5,489 nucleotides of DNA from Chloroflexota bacterium (lineage in GTDB: Bacteria; Chloroflexota; Anaerolineae; UBA1429), in contig JACIWY010000274.1 of NCBI GenBank assembly GCA_014360745.1, positions 1-5,489 on the forward strand, read 5' to 3'. A program made the position numbers and the translations under genes. Position 1 is the first letter of the stretch. Every line of letters begins with the position of its first letter. Positions 1 to 5,445 of the stretch are shown here, piece after piece. The notes under the pieces were generated by a model, which worked only from the letters and a program-made list of their open reading frames with translations, was not told the origin of the DNA and did not search any database.

Positions 1-1
1 C

Positions 2-286
2 GGGCAGGCGGTGGAGTTGGCCGATTGGATCGAAGGCAAGATCCCAACCCATCGCAACGAGGCCACCAACGGCCTCAAGGCGCTGGAGATGGTGCTGGCC
101 ATCTATGAATCGGCGCGTTGCCACGAAAAAGTGACACTGCCCTTGCAGACCCGCCTCAGCCCGTTGGACCTGATGGTCGAGTCGGGGCACTTGGCGCCCA
201 CGCGCCCGGGGCGCTACGACGTGCGCCTGCGCATGTTGCACGGCGAGCGATTGTATACCGATGGCTCGACGGGCGAACCCCAATAG
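2..286 (+). CDS. Gfo/Idh/MocA-family oxidoreductase, C-terminal fragment
   Basis: Only the last 94 residues are inside the window; the 5' part, including the NAD(P)-binding Rossmann domain and catalytic residues, lies upstream. The reading frame is open from base 2 to the TAG at 284-286. The GTG at 11-13 is an internal Val codon, not a start. The segment HRNEATNGLKALEMVLAIYE followed by SARCHEKVTLPL is the typical C-terminal helix and strand of Gfo/Idh/MocA dehydrogenases, which oxidise or reduce hydroxyl groups of sugars, inositols and related polyols in the cytoplasm. After it comes a tail of about 45 residues rich in Arg and Gly. The gene converges on the GH4 gene, so the two are not one operon, but both fit sugar catabolism. 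The exact substrate cannot be judged from this fragment. Confidence 0.8.
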   Translation, partial: GQAVELADWIEGKIPTHRNEATNGLKALEMVLAIYESARCHEKVTLPLQTRLSPLDLMVESGHLAPTRPGRYDVRLRMLHGERLYTDGSTGEPQ

Positions 287-294
287 GCGAGAGG

Positions 295-326
295 GGTGCC
301 CGACATTGCAGAAAATGTCGGGCACC
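295..326. terminator. Perfect hairpin between converging genes, likely bidirectional terminator
   Basis: Bases 295-307 (GGTGCCCGACATT) are the exact reverse complement of 314-326, with a 6-base loop (308-313). The 13-bp stem begins 8 bases after the stop of the oxidoreductase gene and ends 2 bases before the stop of the GH4 gene on the other strand. It is therefore placed to end or protect both transcripts. Neither side has a run of T residues, so it is not a textbook Rho-independent terminator. It could instead block 3' exonucleases or act with Rho. Confidence 0.6.
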
Positions 327-328
327 TG

Positions 329-1720
329 CTAGGCCCAAAACTGCGCCAGAGGCTCTCGATAGGCGCGCAAATACTCCTCCAACACCCGCTCCGCCGTGTC
401 CATATCCGTAATGACCGGATCCAAAAGCAGGCATTGCAACGCCGCCCGCCGGTCGCCATGCACGGCGGCATCCACCCCCAGGCGCCCCACCGTGATCTCG
501 CGCCGGCACAACTCGGCGATGCCCTCCGGCAGGGCGCCCACCGCCAGGCCCTCCACCCCCGCGCCCGACGAAACCCCCGGCGTCTCTACAATCGCTCCTT
601 CCGGCAGGTTGGCGACCTGCCCGCGGTTGGGCACGTTCACCGCCTGGTGATAGCGCGCCTCGGCTCCGGCCACGCTCTCGATCACTTCCAACGCCCCTTC
701 GCTATCGGCCGTGCGCAGCTGCTCGATCCCCTTGGTACCATCGGCCATGGCGGCGATATCGGCCCGCCGATCGGCCCGCCGACGTGCCATGAGATCCCAA
801 TCGTAGAGACGGACGTCGTACTTTTCCCAGGGCCTGATGATCGGGTCGCTCAACCAGGGCAGATATTCGCACAAGTGCTCATCGCCCGGGATGGGAAAAA
901 GCCCAAACGCAGCGTACACCTTGCGCGTCAGCGGCTCAAAAGAGGGCTCCAGCGCCGCCCAACGTTCGGCAAAGAGCGGATAGAGGTCCTCGCCGCTGCG
1001 CTTGTCGTGCAGGCTCAACATCCAGGTGAAATGGTTGAGCCCTGCCGCGCGGATCGTCAAGCGTTCCTGTGCCTGGCGAGCCATGGCCAACATTGGCGGG
1101 ATCGTCCTCGGATGGGCCTGGGTGCCCGTGAAACCACTGGGAACGTCGAACCCCAGCGGTTCGGCCAGGGCCAACCCTACCATGGCATAGCCCACCCGTA
1201 TCTGATGGCACAGCCCCACGACGCGGATCGCGCTATAGCGGGCGATGGCATCGCAGATGCGCGTCATCGGATTGGTGTAATTGATATACAACGCTTGAGG
1301 GCACAGCCGCTCCATATCGTGGGCGATCTCTAACACCGGCCCGATATTCCGCGCTGCATGAGCGAAGCCACCCGGCCCGCCATTTTCGGCATAAGGTTGG
1401 CGCACGCCATGCTTCAAGGCCAGCTCGTAATCGGAGCGCCATAGCGCCTCCCTCGGCGGCACCTCGATGGCCGAGACGACAAAGGCAGCGCCCTCTAACG
1501 CCTCGGCGTGATGGGTATGTGTACTGATCGTCATCTCGGCATCCCATTCGCGATTCAACCGCGCTGCCAGGCGGCCCATCAAAGCAACCGCCTCGCCATC
1601 TCGATCCACCAGGGCCACATGGCTTCCCCGCAGCCGCTCGCTGCCCAGCAACGCCGAGACGGTGTTCAAACCAAAGCTGGCGCTTCCCGCGCCGATCACC
1701 ACGACCTTCGTAGGCAACAT
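329..1720 (-). CDS. Glycoside hydrolase family 4 (alpha-galacturonidase LplD-like or alpha-glucosidase)
   Basis: This 463-residue cytoplasmic enzyme belongs to GH4, a family that cleaves glycosides by an unusual NAD+- and divalent-metal-dependent oxidation, elimination and reduction at C3. Visible in order are the Rossmann loop GAGSASFG (10-17) and the acidic end of strand 2 (VALVDRD, Asp39). Next come a GPGG segment (115-118), the family signature NYTNPM (147-152) and the pair Cys171-His172 for metal binding and catalysis. GLNHFTW (227-233) follows, with His230 the likely second metal ligand, then GDEHLCEYLP (279-288) and VNVPNRGQVANLP (361-373). The last three resemble Bacillus LplD (alpha-galacturonase) more than MelA or GlvA, so a pectin-type substrate is plausible but unproven. 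Length is normal for the family and no key motif is missing. The ATG at 1720 has a strong Shine-Dalgarno (GGGAGGGG, 1723-1730) only 2 bases away, and its own promoter lies upstream. No secretion signal is seen. Confidence 0.9.
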   Translation of the reverse strand: MLPTKVVVIGAGSASFGLNTVSALLGSERLRGSHVALVDRDGEAVALMGRLAARLNREWDAEMTISTHTHHAEALEGAAFVVSAIEVPPREALWRSDYELALKHGVRQPYAENGGPGGFAHAARNIGPVLEIAHDMERLCPQALYINYTNPMTRICDAIARYSAIRVVGLCHQIRVGYAMVGLALAEPLGFDVPSGFTGTQAHPRTIPPMLAMARQAQERLTIRAAGLNHFTWMLSLHDKRSGEDLYPLFAERWAALEPSFEPLTRKVYAAFGLFPIPGDEHLCEYLPWLSDPIIRPWEKYDVRLYDWDLMARRRADRRADIAAMADGTKGIEQLRTADSEGALEVIESVAGAEARYHQAVNVPNRGQVANLPEGAIVETPGVSSGAGVEGLAVGALPEGIAELCRREITVGRLGVDAAVHGDRRAALQCLLLDPVITDMDTAERVLEEYLRAYREPLAQFWA

Positions 1721-1735
1721 GGCCCCTCCCTAACT

Positions 1736-1753
1736 AAAAGCTGCTAGGCTTTT
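1736..1753 (-). promoter_or_regulatory. Inverted repeat in the GH4 gene 5' leader (operator or hairpin)
   Basis: AAAAGC at 1736-1741 pairs with GCTTTT at 1748-1753 across a 6-base loop (TGCTAG). If transcription of the GH4 gene starts near 1758, this palindrome covers about +5 to +22, just ahead of the ribosome binding site. That is a common place for a repressor operator such as a LacI-type site. It could also fold in the mRNA. On the - strand the second arm ends in a short T run, so a weak attenuator is a third option. No regulator gene is in the window to decide. Confidence 0.4.
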
Positions 1754-1764
1754 CCCCTGCCGCC

Positions 1765-1792
1765 ATCATATCCTCTTTGCTCATAAGAACAA
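1765..1792 (-). promoter_or_regulatory. Likely sigma70-type promoter of the GH4 gene
   Basis: Read on the - strand, a -35-like box TTGTTC (bases 1792-1787) is followed after 16 bases by TATGAT (1770-1765), a 5-of-6 match to the -10 consensus. Transcription would start near 1758, giving a leader of about 37 nt before the ATG at 1720. The -35 box matches consensus at only three positions, so the call rests mainly on the -10 box, the spacing and the position. Confidence 0.45.
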
Positions 1793-1805
1793 GTCCCATG
1801 CTGAG

Positions 1806-1834
1806 AACCGGGGCGCGGAGCTCTGCCCCAGGTT
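1806..1834. repeat. Inverted repeat between the two divergent promoters
   Basis: AACCGGGGC (1806-1814) is complementary to GCCCC-A-GGTT (1825-1834) apart from one bulged A at 1830, leaving a 10-base centre that contains the palindrome GAGCTC. It lies upstream of the -35 boxes of both the GH4 promoter (1787-1792) and the transporter promoter (1874-1879). A shared regulator-binding site is therefore reasonable. As RNA it would be a stable hairpin, but no T run follows on either strand, so a terminator is less likely. Confidence 0.4.
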
Positions 1835-1873
1835 AGCGGAAGAATACGCGTTTGCCTCATATCCACACCAAAC

Positions 1874-1901
1874 TTGCTTCTCCGCCCCATCCGTCTATAA
1901 T
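1874..1901 (+). promoter_or_regulatory. Likely promoter of the ECF transporter operon
   Basis: TTGCTT at 1874-1879 and a perfect TATAAT at 1896-1901 are separated by 16 bases. Transcription would begin near 1908, about 200 bases before the TTG start of the fused ATPase gene. The long leader that results contains a terminator hairpin, which argues that the promoter is genuine and that the leader is regulatory. The -35 box is only a partial match (TTG conserved). Confidence 0.5.
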
Positions 1902-1946
1902 AAAGGCACCGGCGACCTTCATTAAGAGGCGTCGAGGAGCCTTTTT
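1902..1946 (+). promoter_or_regulatory. Terminator-like stem-loop with T run at the start of the leader
   Basis: Two nested or alternative stems can be drawn. AAAGGC (1902-1907) pairs with GCCTTT (1939-1944) around an inner stem of CGACCTTC (1913-1920) with GAGG-C-GTCG (1926-1934, bulged C at 1930). Alternatively AAGAGGC (1924-1930) pairs with GCCTTTT (1939-1945). Either ends in the T run 1942-1946, as in an intrinsic terminator. The first needs transcription from upstream of 1902, whereas the second fits inside a transcript starting near 1908. It may stop read-through from the antisense direction or form the first switching element of the leader. Confidence 0.35.
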
Positions 1947-2060
1947 CTTGACAATTCGTCGCTTGGATCGCTCTGCGACCGAGACGGCAGCAAACGTTGT
2001 CCCAGGCCAGAAGGGACGGGCTATTCTTAAAGCCCAACCCAACCAGGGAAGGGAAGGAAC

Positions 2061-2097
2061 AACCTCGCGTGCCGACGGCGCGAGGTTTTCGCTTTTT
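2061..2097 (+). terminator. Intrinsic terminator/attenuator in front of the ECF operon
   Basis: AACCTCGCG (2061-2069) pairs perfectly with CGCGAGGTT (2079-2087) around a 9-base loop, and T runs follow at 2086-2089 and 2093-2097. This is a standard Rho-independent terminator, and it ends only 3 bases before the Shine-Dalgarno of the fused ATPase gene. No complete gene precedes it on this strand, so it should act as an attenuator of its own operon rather than as the end of another one. Confidence 0.75.
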
Positions 2098-2099
2098 CC

Positions 2100-2107
2100 A
2101 AGGGGGG
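2100..2107 (+). promoter_or_regulatory. ecfA: Ribosome binding site fixing the TTG start of the fused ATPase gene
   Basis: AAGGGGGG ends 3 bases before the TTG at 2111. It is the only good Shine-Dalgarno near the start of the ABC homology. A longer frame opening at 1997 would translate the attenuator hairpin into residues with no family similarity. The GH4 gene likewise has its Shine-Dalgarno only 2 bases from its start, so short spacing seems normal in this genome. Confidence 0.7.
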
Positions 2108-2110
2108 CCA

Positions 2111-3883
2111 TTGAGCGAGCCTTTTATCGCCGTCAAGAATCTACATTACACCTATGACACCGATACTGGCGCGCCGATCCCGGCTTTGCGCGGCATCGAC
2201 CTGGAGATCGAGGCTGGCGAATATCTGGCCTTGGTCGGCCAGAACGGTTCCGGCAAATCCACGCTGGCCCGTTGTTTGAACGGCCTGCTCTTGCCCACCG
2301 AGGGCGAGGTATGGGTGTGTGGTATCAACACCCGCCAAAGCGCCAAGCTGGTCGAGGTCCGTGCCCAGGTCGGCATCGTCTTCCAGCATCCTGAAAACCA
2401 GTTTGTCGCCACCACCGTCGAAGAAGAGATCGCCTTTGGCCCTGAGAACCTGGGCCTTCCGCCGGCGGAGCTGCGCGCGCGTGTAGAAACCGCGCTCCGC
2501 GATGCCGGGCTGCTGGCGTTCCGCCAACATAACCCCCGCGTCCTTTCCGCCGGGCAAAAGGCGCGCCTGGCCATCGCCAGTATCTTGGCCATGCGCCCGG
2601 CCTGTCTCATTCTGGACGAATCCACCGCCATGCTCGACCCGCTTTCGCGGCGGCAGATATTGGCTCTGTTGCAAGAGCTACACCGCGAGGGGCTCACCCT
2701 GATAACCATCACCCATTTTATGGATGAGGCCGCCCTGGCGGAGCGGGTGATCGTCCTGGACGAGGGACAGATCGCCCTGCAGGGTTCTCCACGCCAAGTG
2801 TTCGCCCAGAGGGCGCGGCTCGCCGAGATCGGCCTCGACTTGCCGCCGGTGACGACCGTGGCCGCGGGTCTGGCCCGACGCGGCGCGGCCATCGCCCCAG
2901 AGCTGTTGACCATCGAGGAGCTGGGCAACGCCGTACGCGGCTTGTTGCCCCCAGCACACTCTTTCTATGGAACAAAGGCGCCCATCCACCCTCCGGCCAG
3001 AGGCCTTGCGACGCAGAGCTCCGCCGAGCCGATCGCGGCCGTGCGTAACCTGGCTCATACCTATCTGCCCAACACGCCGGTGAGCACCACCGCCCTGTAT
3101 AACGCCACCCTGACCCTCGAACGTCAAAGCATCCATGGCTTGCTAGGGCGCAGTGGGGCGGGCAAGTCGACCTTGGTGCAATTCCTGAACGGCCTTCTGC
3201 GCCCGAGCCAAGCCGGCAGGGTGATCGTTTTGGGCCAGGATTTGGCCCAGGCACAAATAGACCTGCGCGGGCTCCGCCGGCGCGTCGGGCTCGTCTTCCA
3301 GCATCCCCATCATCAACTGTTCGAACGTTACGTAGGCGATGACGTGGCCTACGGCCCCCGACAATTGGGGCTACGCGGCGAGGCGCTGCGCGAGCGGGTC
3401 CGCTGGGCCATGGAGGCCGTGGGCCTGAACTTTGAGGCCTTTGTCGATCGGCGCACCTTCTCGCTCAGCGGCGGTGAGATGCGGCGTGCGGCATTGGCCG
3501 GCGTGATCGCCCTCAAGCCCGAGTTGCTCATCCTCGACGAAGCCACCACCGGCCTTGACCCGCGCGGCCGGCGCGATATTCATGCCTTGCTGCGCCGTTT
3601 GCGCAACGAAGAAGGCACCACCGTGCTTCTCGTCTCCAACGATATGGCCGAGGTCGCCCAATTGACCGATCGAATTACCATTTTGGACGATGGCCGGACC
3701 GTCCTGGCCGGCAGCGCCCGCGAGGTTCTGGGCCAAGAGACGGACCTCATCGCCTATGGGCTATTGCCACCGCCGGCGATCGAGATCTCCGAAGGGCTAC
3801 GCGGATACGGCGTGCCCTTGGATCACTCGCTCCTCACCACCGATGAGCTGGAGGAAGCCCTGTGGAACGTTTTGACACCCTGA
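2111..3883 (+). CDS. ecfA: Fused energy-coupling factor ATPases (EcfA-EcfA' in one chain)
   Basis: Starting at the TTG at 2111, the product is 590 residues with two ABC ATPase halves and drives an ECF importer from the cytoplasmic face. Half 1 has Walker A GQNGSGKST (43-51), Q-loop Gln92 in FQHPENQF, signature LSAGQ (145-149), Walker B CLILDE (165-170), D-loop LDP (175-177) and switch His202. Half 2 has Walker A GRSGAGKST (346-354), Q-loop Gln397 in FQHPHHQLF, signature LSGGE (452-456), Walker B LLILDE (472-477) and D-loop GLDP (481-484). It carries Asn510 (VSND) where the H-loop His is expected. Each half ends in the same EcfA-type C-terminal module (about 225-280 and 535-590), pointing to tandem duplication and fusion. 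The join at about 283-305 is a poorly conserved linker. FQHP(E/H)NQ-type Q-loops are characteristic of ECF/CbiO ATPases. Its 3' end overlaps ecfT by 22 bases. Confidence 0.93.
   Translation: MSEPFIAVKNLHYTYDTDTGAPIPALRGIDLEIEAGEYLALVGQNGSGKSTLARCLNGLLLPTEGEVWVCGINTRQSAKLVEVRAQVGIVFQHPENQFVATTVEEEIAFGPENLGLPPAELRARVETALRDAGLLAFRQHNPRVLSAGQKARLAIASILAMRPACLILDESTAMLDPLSRRQILALLQELHREGLTLITITHFMDEAALAERVIVLDEGQIALQGSPRQVFAQRARLAEIGLDLPPVTTVAAGLARRGAAIAPELLTIEELGNAVRGLLPPAHSFYGTKAPIHPPARGLATQSSAEPIAAVRNLAHTYLPNTPVSTTALYNATLTLERQSIHGLLGRSGAGKSTLVQFLNGLLRPSQAGRVIVLGQDLAQAQIDLRGLRRRVGLVFQHPHHQLFERYVGDDVAYGPRQLGLRGEALRERVRWAMEAVGLNFEAFVDRRTFSLSGGEMRRAALAGVIALKPELLILDEATTGLDPRGRRDIHALLRRLRNEEGTTVLLVSNDMAEVAQLTDRITILDDGRTVLAGSAREVLGQETDLIAYGLLPPPAIEISEGLRGYGVPLDHSLLTTDELEEALWNVLTP
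3850..3856 (+). promoter_or_regulatory. ecfT: Ribosome binding site of ecfT inside the fused ATPase gene
   Basis: GGAGGAA lies 5 bases before the GTG at 3862, inside the last codons of the ATPase gene. It supports the GTG start and the 22-base overlap, which suggests translational coupling of the two subunits. Confidence 0.75.
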
Positions 3884-4704
3884 GACACGTCTCCATCGGC
3901 CAGTACATCCCCGGCGAGTCGGTCGTCCATCGCCTCGACCCACGGGTGAAACTGTTGGCCTTTGGCCTGCTCGTCGTGGCCACCGTTTTGGCCACGACCT
4001 ACCTCAACAACGCCCTCCTGCTCCTCGTCGTATTGGCGGTGGCGTGGATGGCTCGCCTTCCGTTGGGCTATCTCCTGGCCAACATCAAGCCGGCATTGCC
4101 GATCATCGTCTTTTTCGCCTTGCTCCAGCTTCTTTTTTACGGCGCCCGGCCAGGAGACCGGCTGCTCCTCCAGTGGGGAACGGTGCGCATCTCTTTTATG
4201 GGCGTTCGCCTGGTGATCGTCTCGCTGGCGCGTTTTCTAGACCTGATCCTGCTCACCAGTTTGCTCACCAACACCACCACCACAGGCGCCCTGACCCATG
4301 GGCTGGAAAGGTTGCTGGCCCCCTTGAACGTGCTTCACCTTCCGGGCCACGAACTGGCCATGGTCGGCGCTATCGCCTTGCGCTTTGTCCCTATCCTGGG
4401 CGAGCAATTGGAGTCGATCATGAAAGCCCAGGCTTCTCGCGGCGTCGGCTTCGATGCTGGAGGGCGCTGGCAGCTCATCGCCAATGCCCGTCGGGTGGCG
4501 CGCCTGATCATCCCTCTCTTTGTGGATGCCTTTCGTCGCTCGGAGGAAATGATGCTGGCTTTCCAGGCCCGTTGTTACCGCGGAGGGCGAGGACGCACCC
4601 ATCTGGTGCAACTTTGTTTGGCCCTTAGGGATTATGTCGCGCTTTTGCTTTCTCTTACCTTGTTGGCCGCGATCATCCTTATACGTCAGTTTCACCTACC
4701 CTGA
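3862..4704 (+). CDS. ecfT: ECF transporter transmembrane coupling protein EcfT
   Basis: The 280-residue membrane protein links the ATPases to the substrate-binding S component. The N-terminal HRLDPRVKLLAFG (23-35) is the usual EcfT opening. Hydrophobic segments lie at about 31-64, 77-94, 112-135 and 255-275. The long cytoplasmic region between the last two carries the two coupling-helix motifs that dock onto the ATPases: a Ser-Arg-Gly (192-194, in KAQASRGVGFD) and an Ala-Arg (236-237, in FQARCYRGG). The segment LALRFVPIL-like (171-179) preceding the first motif also fits the family. The usual first motif is Ala-Arg-Gly, so Ser192 is a mild variant. The GTG start is chosen because of the Shine-Dalgarno at 3850-3856 and because the N-terminus matches family length. 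It is the second gene of the operon, and its stop is 15 bases before the next ATG. Confidence 0.92.
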   Translation: MERFDTLRHVSIGQYIPGESVVHRLDPRVKLLAFGLLVVATVLATTYLNNALLLLVVLAVAWMARLPLGYLLANIKPALPIIVFFALLQLLFYGARPGDRLLLQWGTVRISFMGVRLVIVSLARFLDLILLTSLLTNTTTTGALTHGLERLLAPLNVLHLPGHELAMVGAIALRFVPILGEQLESIMKAQASRGVGFDAGGRWQLIANARRVARLIIPLFVDAFRRSEEMMLAFQARCYRGGRGRTHLVQLCLALRDYVALLLSLTLLAAIILIRQFHLP

Positions 4705-4719
4705 AAGGAGCAAAAACCC

Positions 4720-5445
4720 ATGACCGCCGAACAGAGAATGATTCGTCGCATCATCACCGCCGGCCTATTGTTGGCCATCACGTTGCTTCTGGTCTTTACC
4801 CGTGTGGGCATGATCCCGGTGCCCACCCCCGCCGCAAACGCCACCGTCGCGCACATCCCCGCCATCATCGGCGGCATCCTGGAGGGCCCGCTGGTGGGCC
4901 TGGTGGTGGGGTTGGGGTTTGGCTTTGCCAGCTTTATGAGCGCCTCCATCCCCATGTTCAAGGACCCCCTGGTGGCCATTCTGCCCCGCCTTTTTATCGG
5001 CGTCACGGCCAGCTACGCCTTTGCCGCGCTGCGCCATGCCAATAAAACGGTCTTGCGCATCATGACCGGGCTGCTTTGGCTCTTGCTCATCCTCTTTAGC
5101 TATCAAGTAACGCGCAACCTCCTGTGGCTAGGCATCGTCTTGGCGGTGATTTCCAGCGTGTTGGCCGCTGTTATCTTTTGGTGGCTGCGCCGCGAAGAAG
5201 CGCAGATCGTCGGCTTGGCCATCGCGGCCGGTGTTGGTTCGATGACCAACACCGTCCTCGTCTTGACGATGGCGGTCGTCCGAGGGTACATTCCCTTTGA
5301 GGCGGCCGTCGGCATCGGTATCACCCACGGCATACCCGAGGTCGTCGCTTCGGCCGTCGTCGTCGTCGCCGTGGTCGCTGCGTTGCGGCAGGTCGGCGTC
5401 CGTCGCGGCTCACGCTTGCAGGCAGAATCGAGAACATCCGGCTAG
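4720..5445 (+). CDS. ECF transporter S component (ECF_trnsprt/PanT-like family), substrate unknown
   Basis: The 241-residue, very hydrophobic protein is the substrate-specific membrane subunit of the importer. It starts at ATG 4720 with Shine-Dalgarno AAAGGAG (4704-4710), 9 bases away. Helix 1 (about 8-28) contains a small-residue pair, Gly15-x3-Ala19 (with Ala14), where S components usually pack against EcfT. The stretch HIPAIIGGILEGPLVGLVVG (45-64) followed by a GFGFASF loop, then PRLFIGV (89-95), is the hallmark of the S-component family known from pantothenate, pyridoxine and related vitamin transporters. I count about seven hydrophobic segments (8-28, 45-73, 84-105, 112-128, 132-155, 163-186, 198-223), against six in characterised S components. 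One may be re-entrant or extra. A short Arg-rich tail ends the protein. Adjacency to the ATPase and EcfT genes makes this a complete dedicated importer. The ligand cannot be assigned from sequence alone. Confidence 0.85.
   Translation: MTAEQRMIRRIITAGLLLAITLLLVFTRVGMIPVPTPAANATVAHIPAIIGGILEGPLVGLVVGLGFGFASFMSASIPMFKDPLVAILPRLFIGVTASYAFAALRHANKTVLRIMTGLLWLLLILFSYQVTRNLLWLGIVLAVISSVLAAVIFWWLRREEAQIVGLAIAAGVGSMTNTVLVLTMAVVRGYIPFEAAVGIGITHGIPEVVASAVVVVAVVAALRQVGVRRGSRLQAESRTSG

Larger units (their letters stand above)
1908..2110 (+). promoter_or_regulatory. Candidate attenuating leader (riboswitch-like), class not identified
   Basis: This non-coding stretch between the likely transcription start and the first transporter gene is rich in pairing segments. 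GTCGC (1958-1962) pairs with GCGAC (1975-1979). TTGTCCC (1997-2003) pairs with GGGACGG (2013-2019, two G-T pairs). GGGCT (2018-2022) pairs with AGCCC (2031-2035) and overlaps the previous stem, so these two exclude each other. A terminator follows at 2061-2097. GTTGTCCC (1996-2003) can also pair with GGAACAAC (2056-2063, one mismatch), which would open the foot of the terminator. ECF vitamin importers are often under riboswitches. I looked for TPP, FMN, cobalamin, THF, preQ1, T-box and other conserved cores and found none. The function is inferred from architecture only. Confidence 0.45.

Noticed and set aside
296..1333. Long open frame (345 codons) on the + strand
   Set aside because: It is antisense to the GH4 gene, whose family motifs are unambiguous. 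The translation is rich in Arg, His and Gln with no recognisable domain, as expected of a shadow frame in GC-rich DNA.
1800..1835. CTGAGAA at 1801 as part of a TPP riboswitch
   Set aside because: The rest of the TPP aptamer (the conserved CCTGATCTGG and GCCAGCGTAGGGA segments) is absent, and the site is upstream of the likely transcription start.
1948..1976. Perfect TTGACA at 1948-1953 as a second promoter
   Set aside because: No -10-like hexamer occurs 16-18 bases downstream (CTCTGC region), so it is probably chance.
2046..2087. T-box antiterminator (GGTGGNACCGCG-like) before the terminator
   Set aside because: The sequence here has only loose resemblance, with no GGTGG-ACC core and no Stem I features upstream. 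The downstream genes are not amino-acid related.
1997..2110. N-terminal extension of the fused ATPase from a TTG at 1997
   Set aside because: It would translate the attenuator hairpin, has no good ribosome binding site and adds 38 residues not found in EcfA proteins. The TTG at 2111 has a strong Shine-Dalgarno.
1744..2157. Small open frames on both strands of the central region (1852-2157 +, 1744-2136 -, 1857-2111 -)
   Set aside because: They lack ribosome binding sites and family similarity, overlap each other and cover the promoters and hairpins.
2152..2928. 258-codon open frame on the - strand
   Set aside because: It lies opposite the first ABC half of the fused ATPase. It is Ser/Arg-rich, has no recognisable family, and is explained by codon structure of the real gene.
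5356..5367. Four GTC repeats near the end of the S component
   Set aside because: They are in frame and encode a Val run within the last membrane helix. This is ordinary for a hydrophobic segment in GC-rich DNA.
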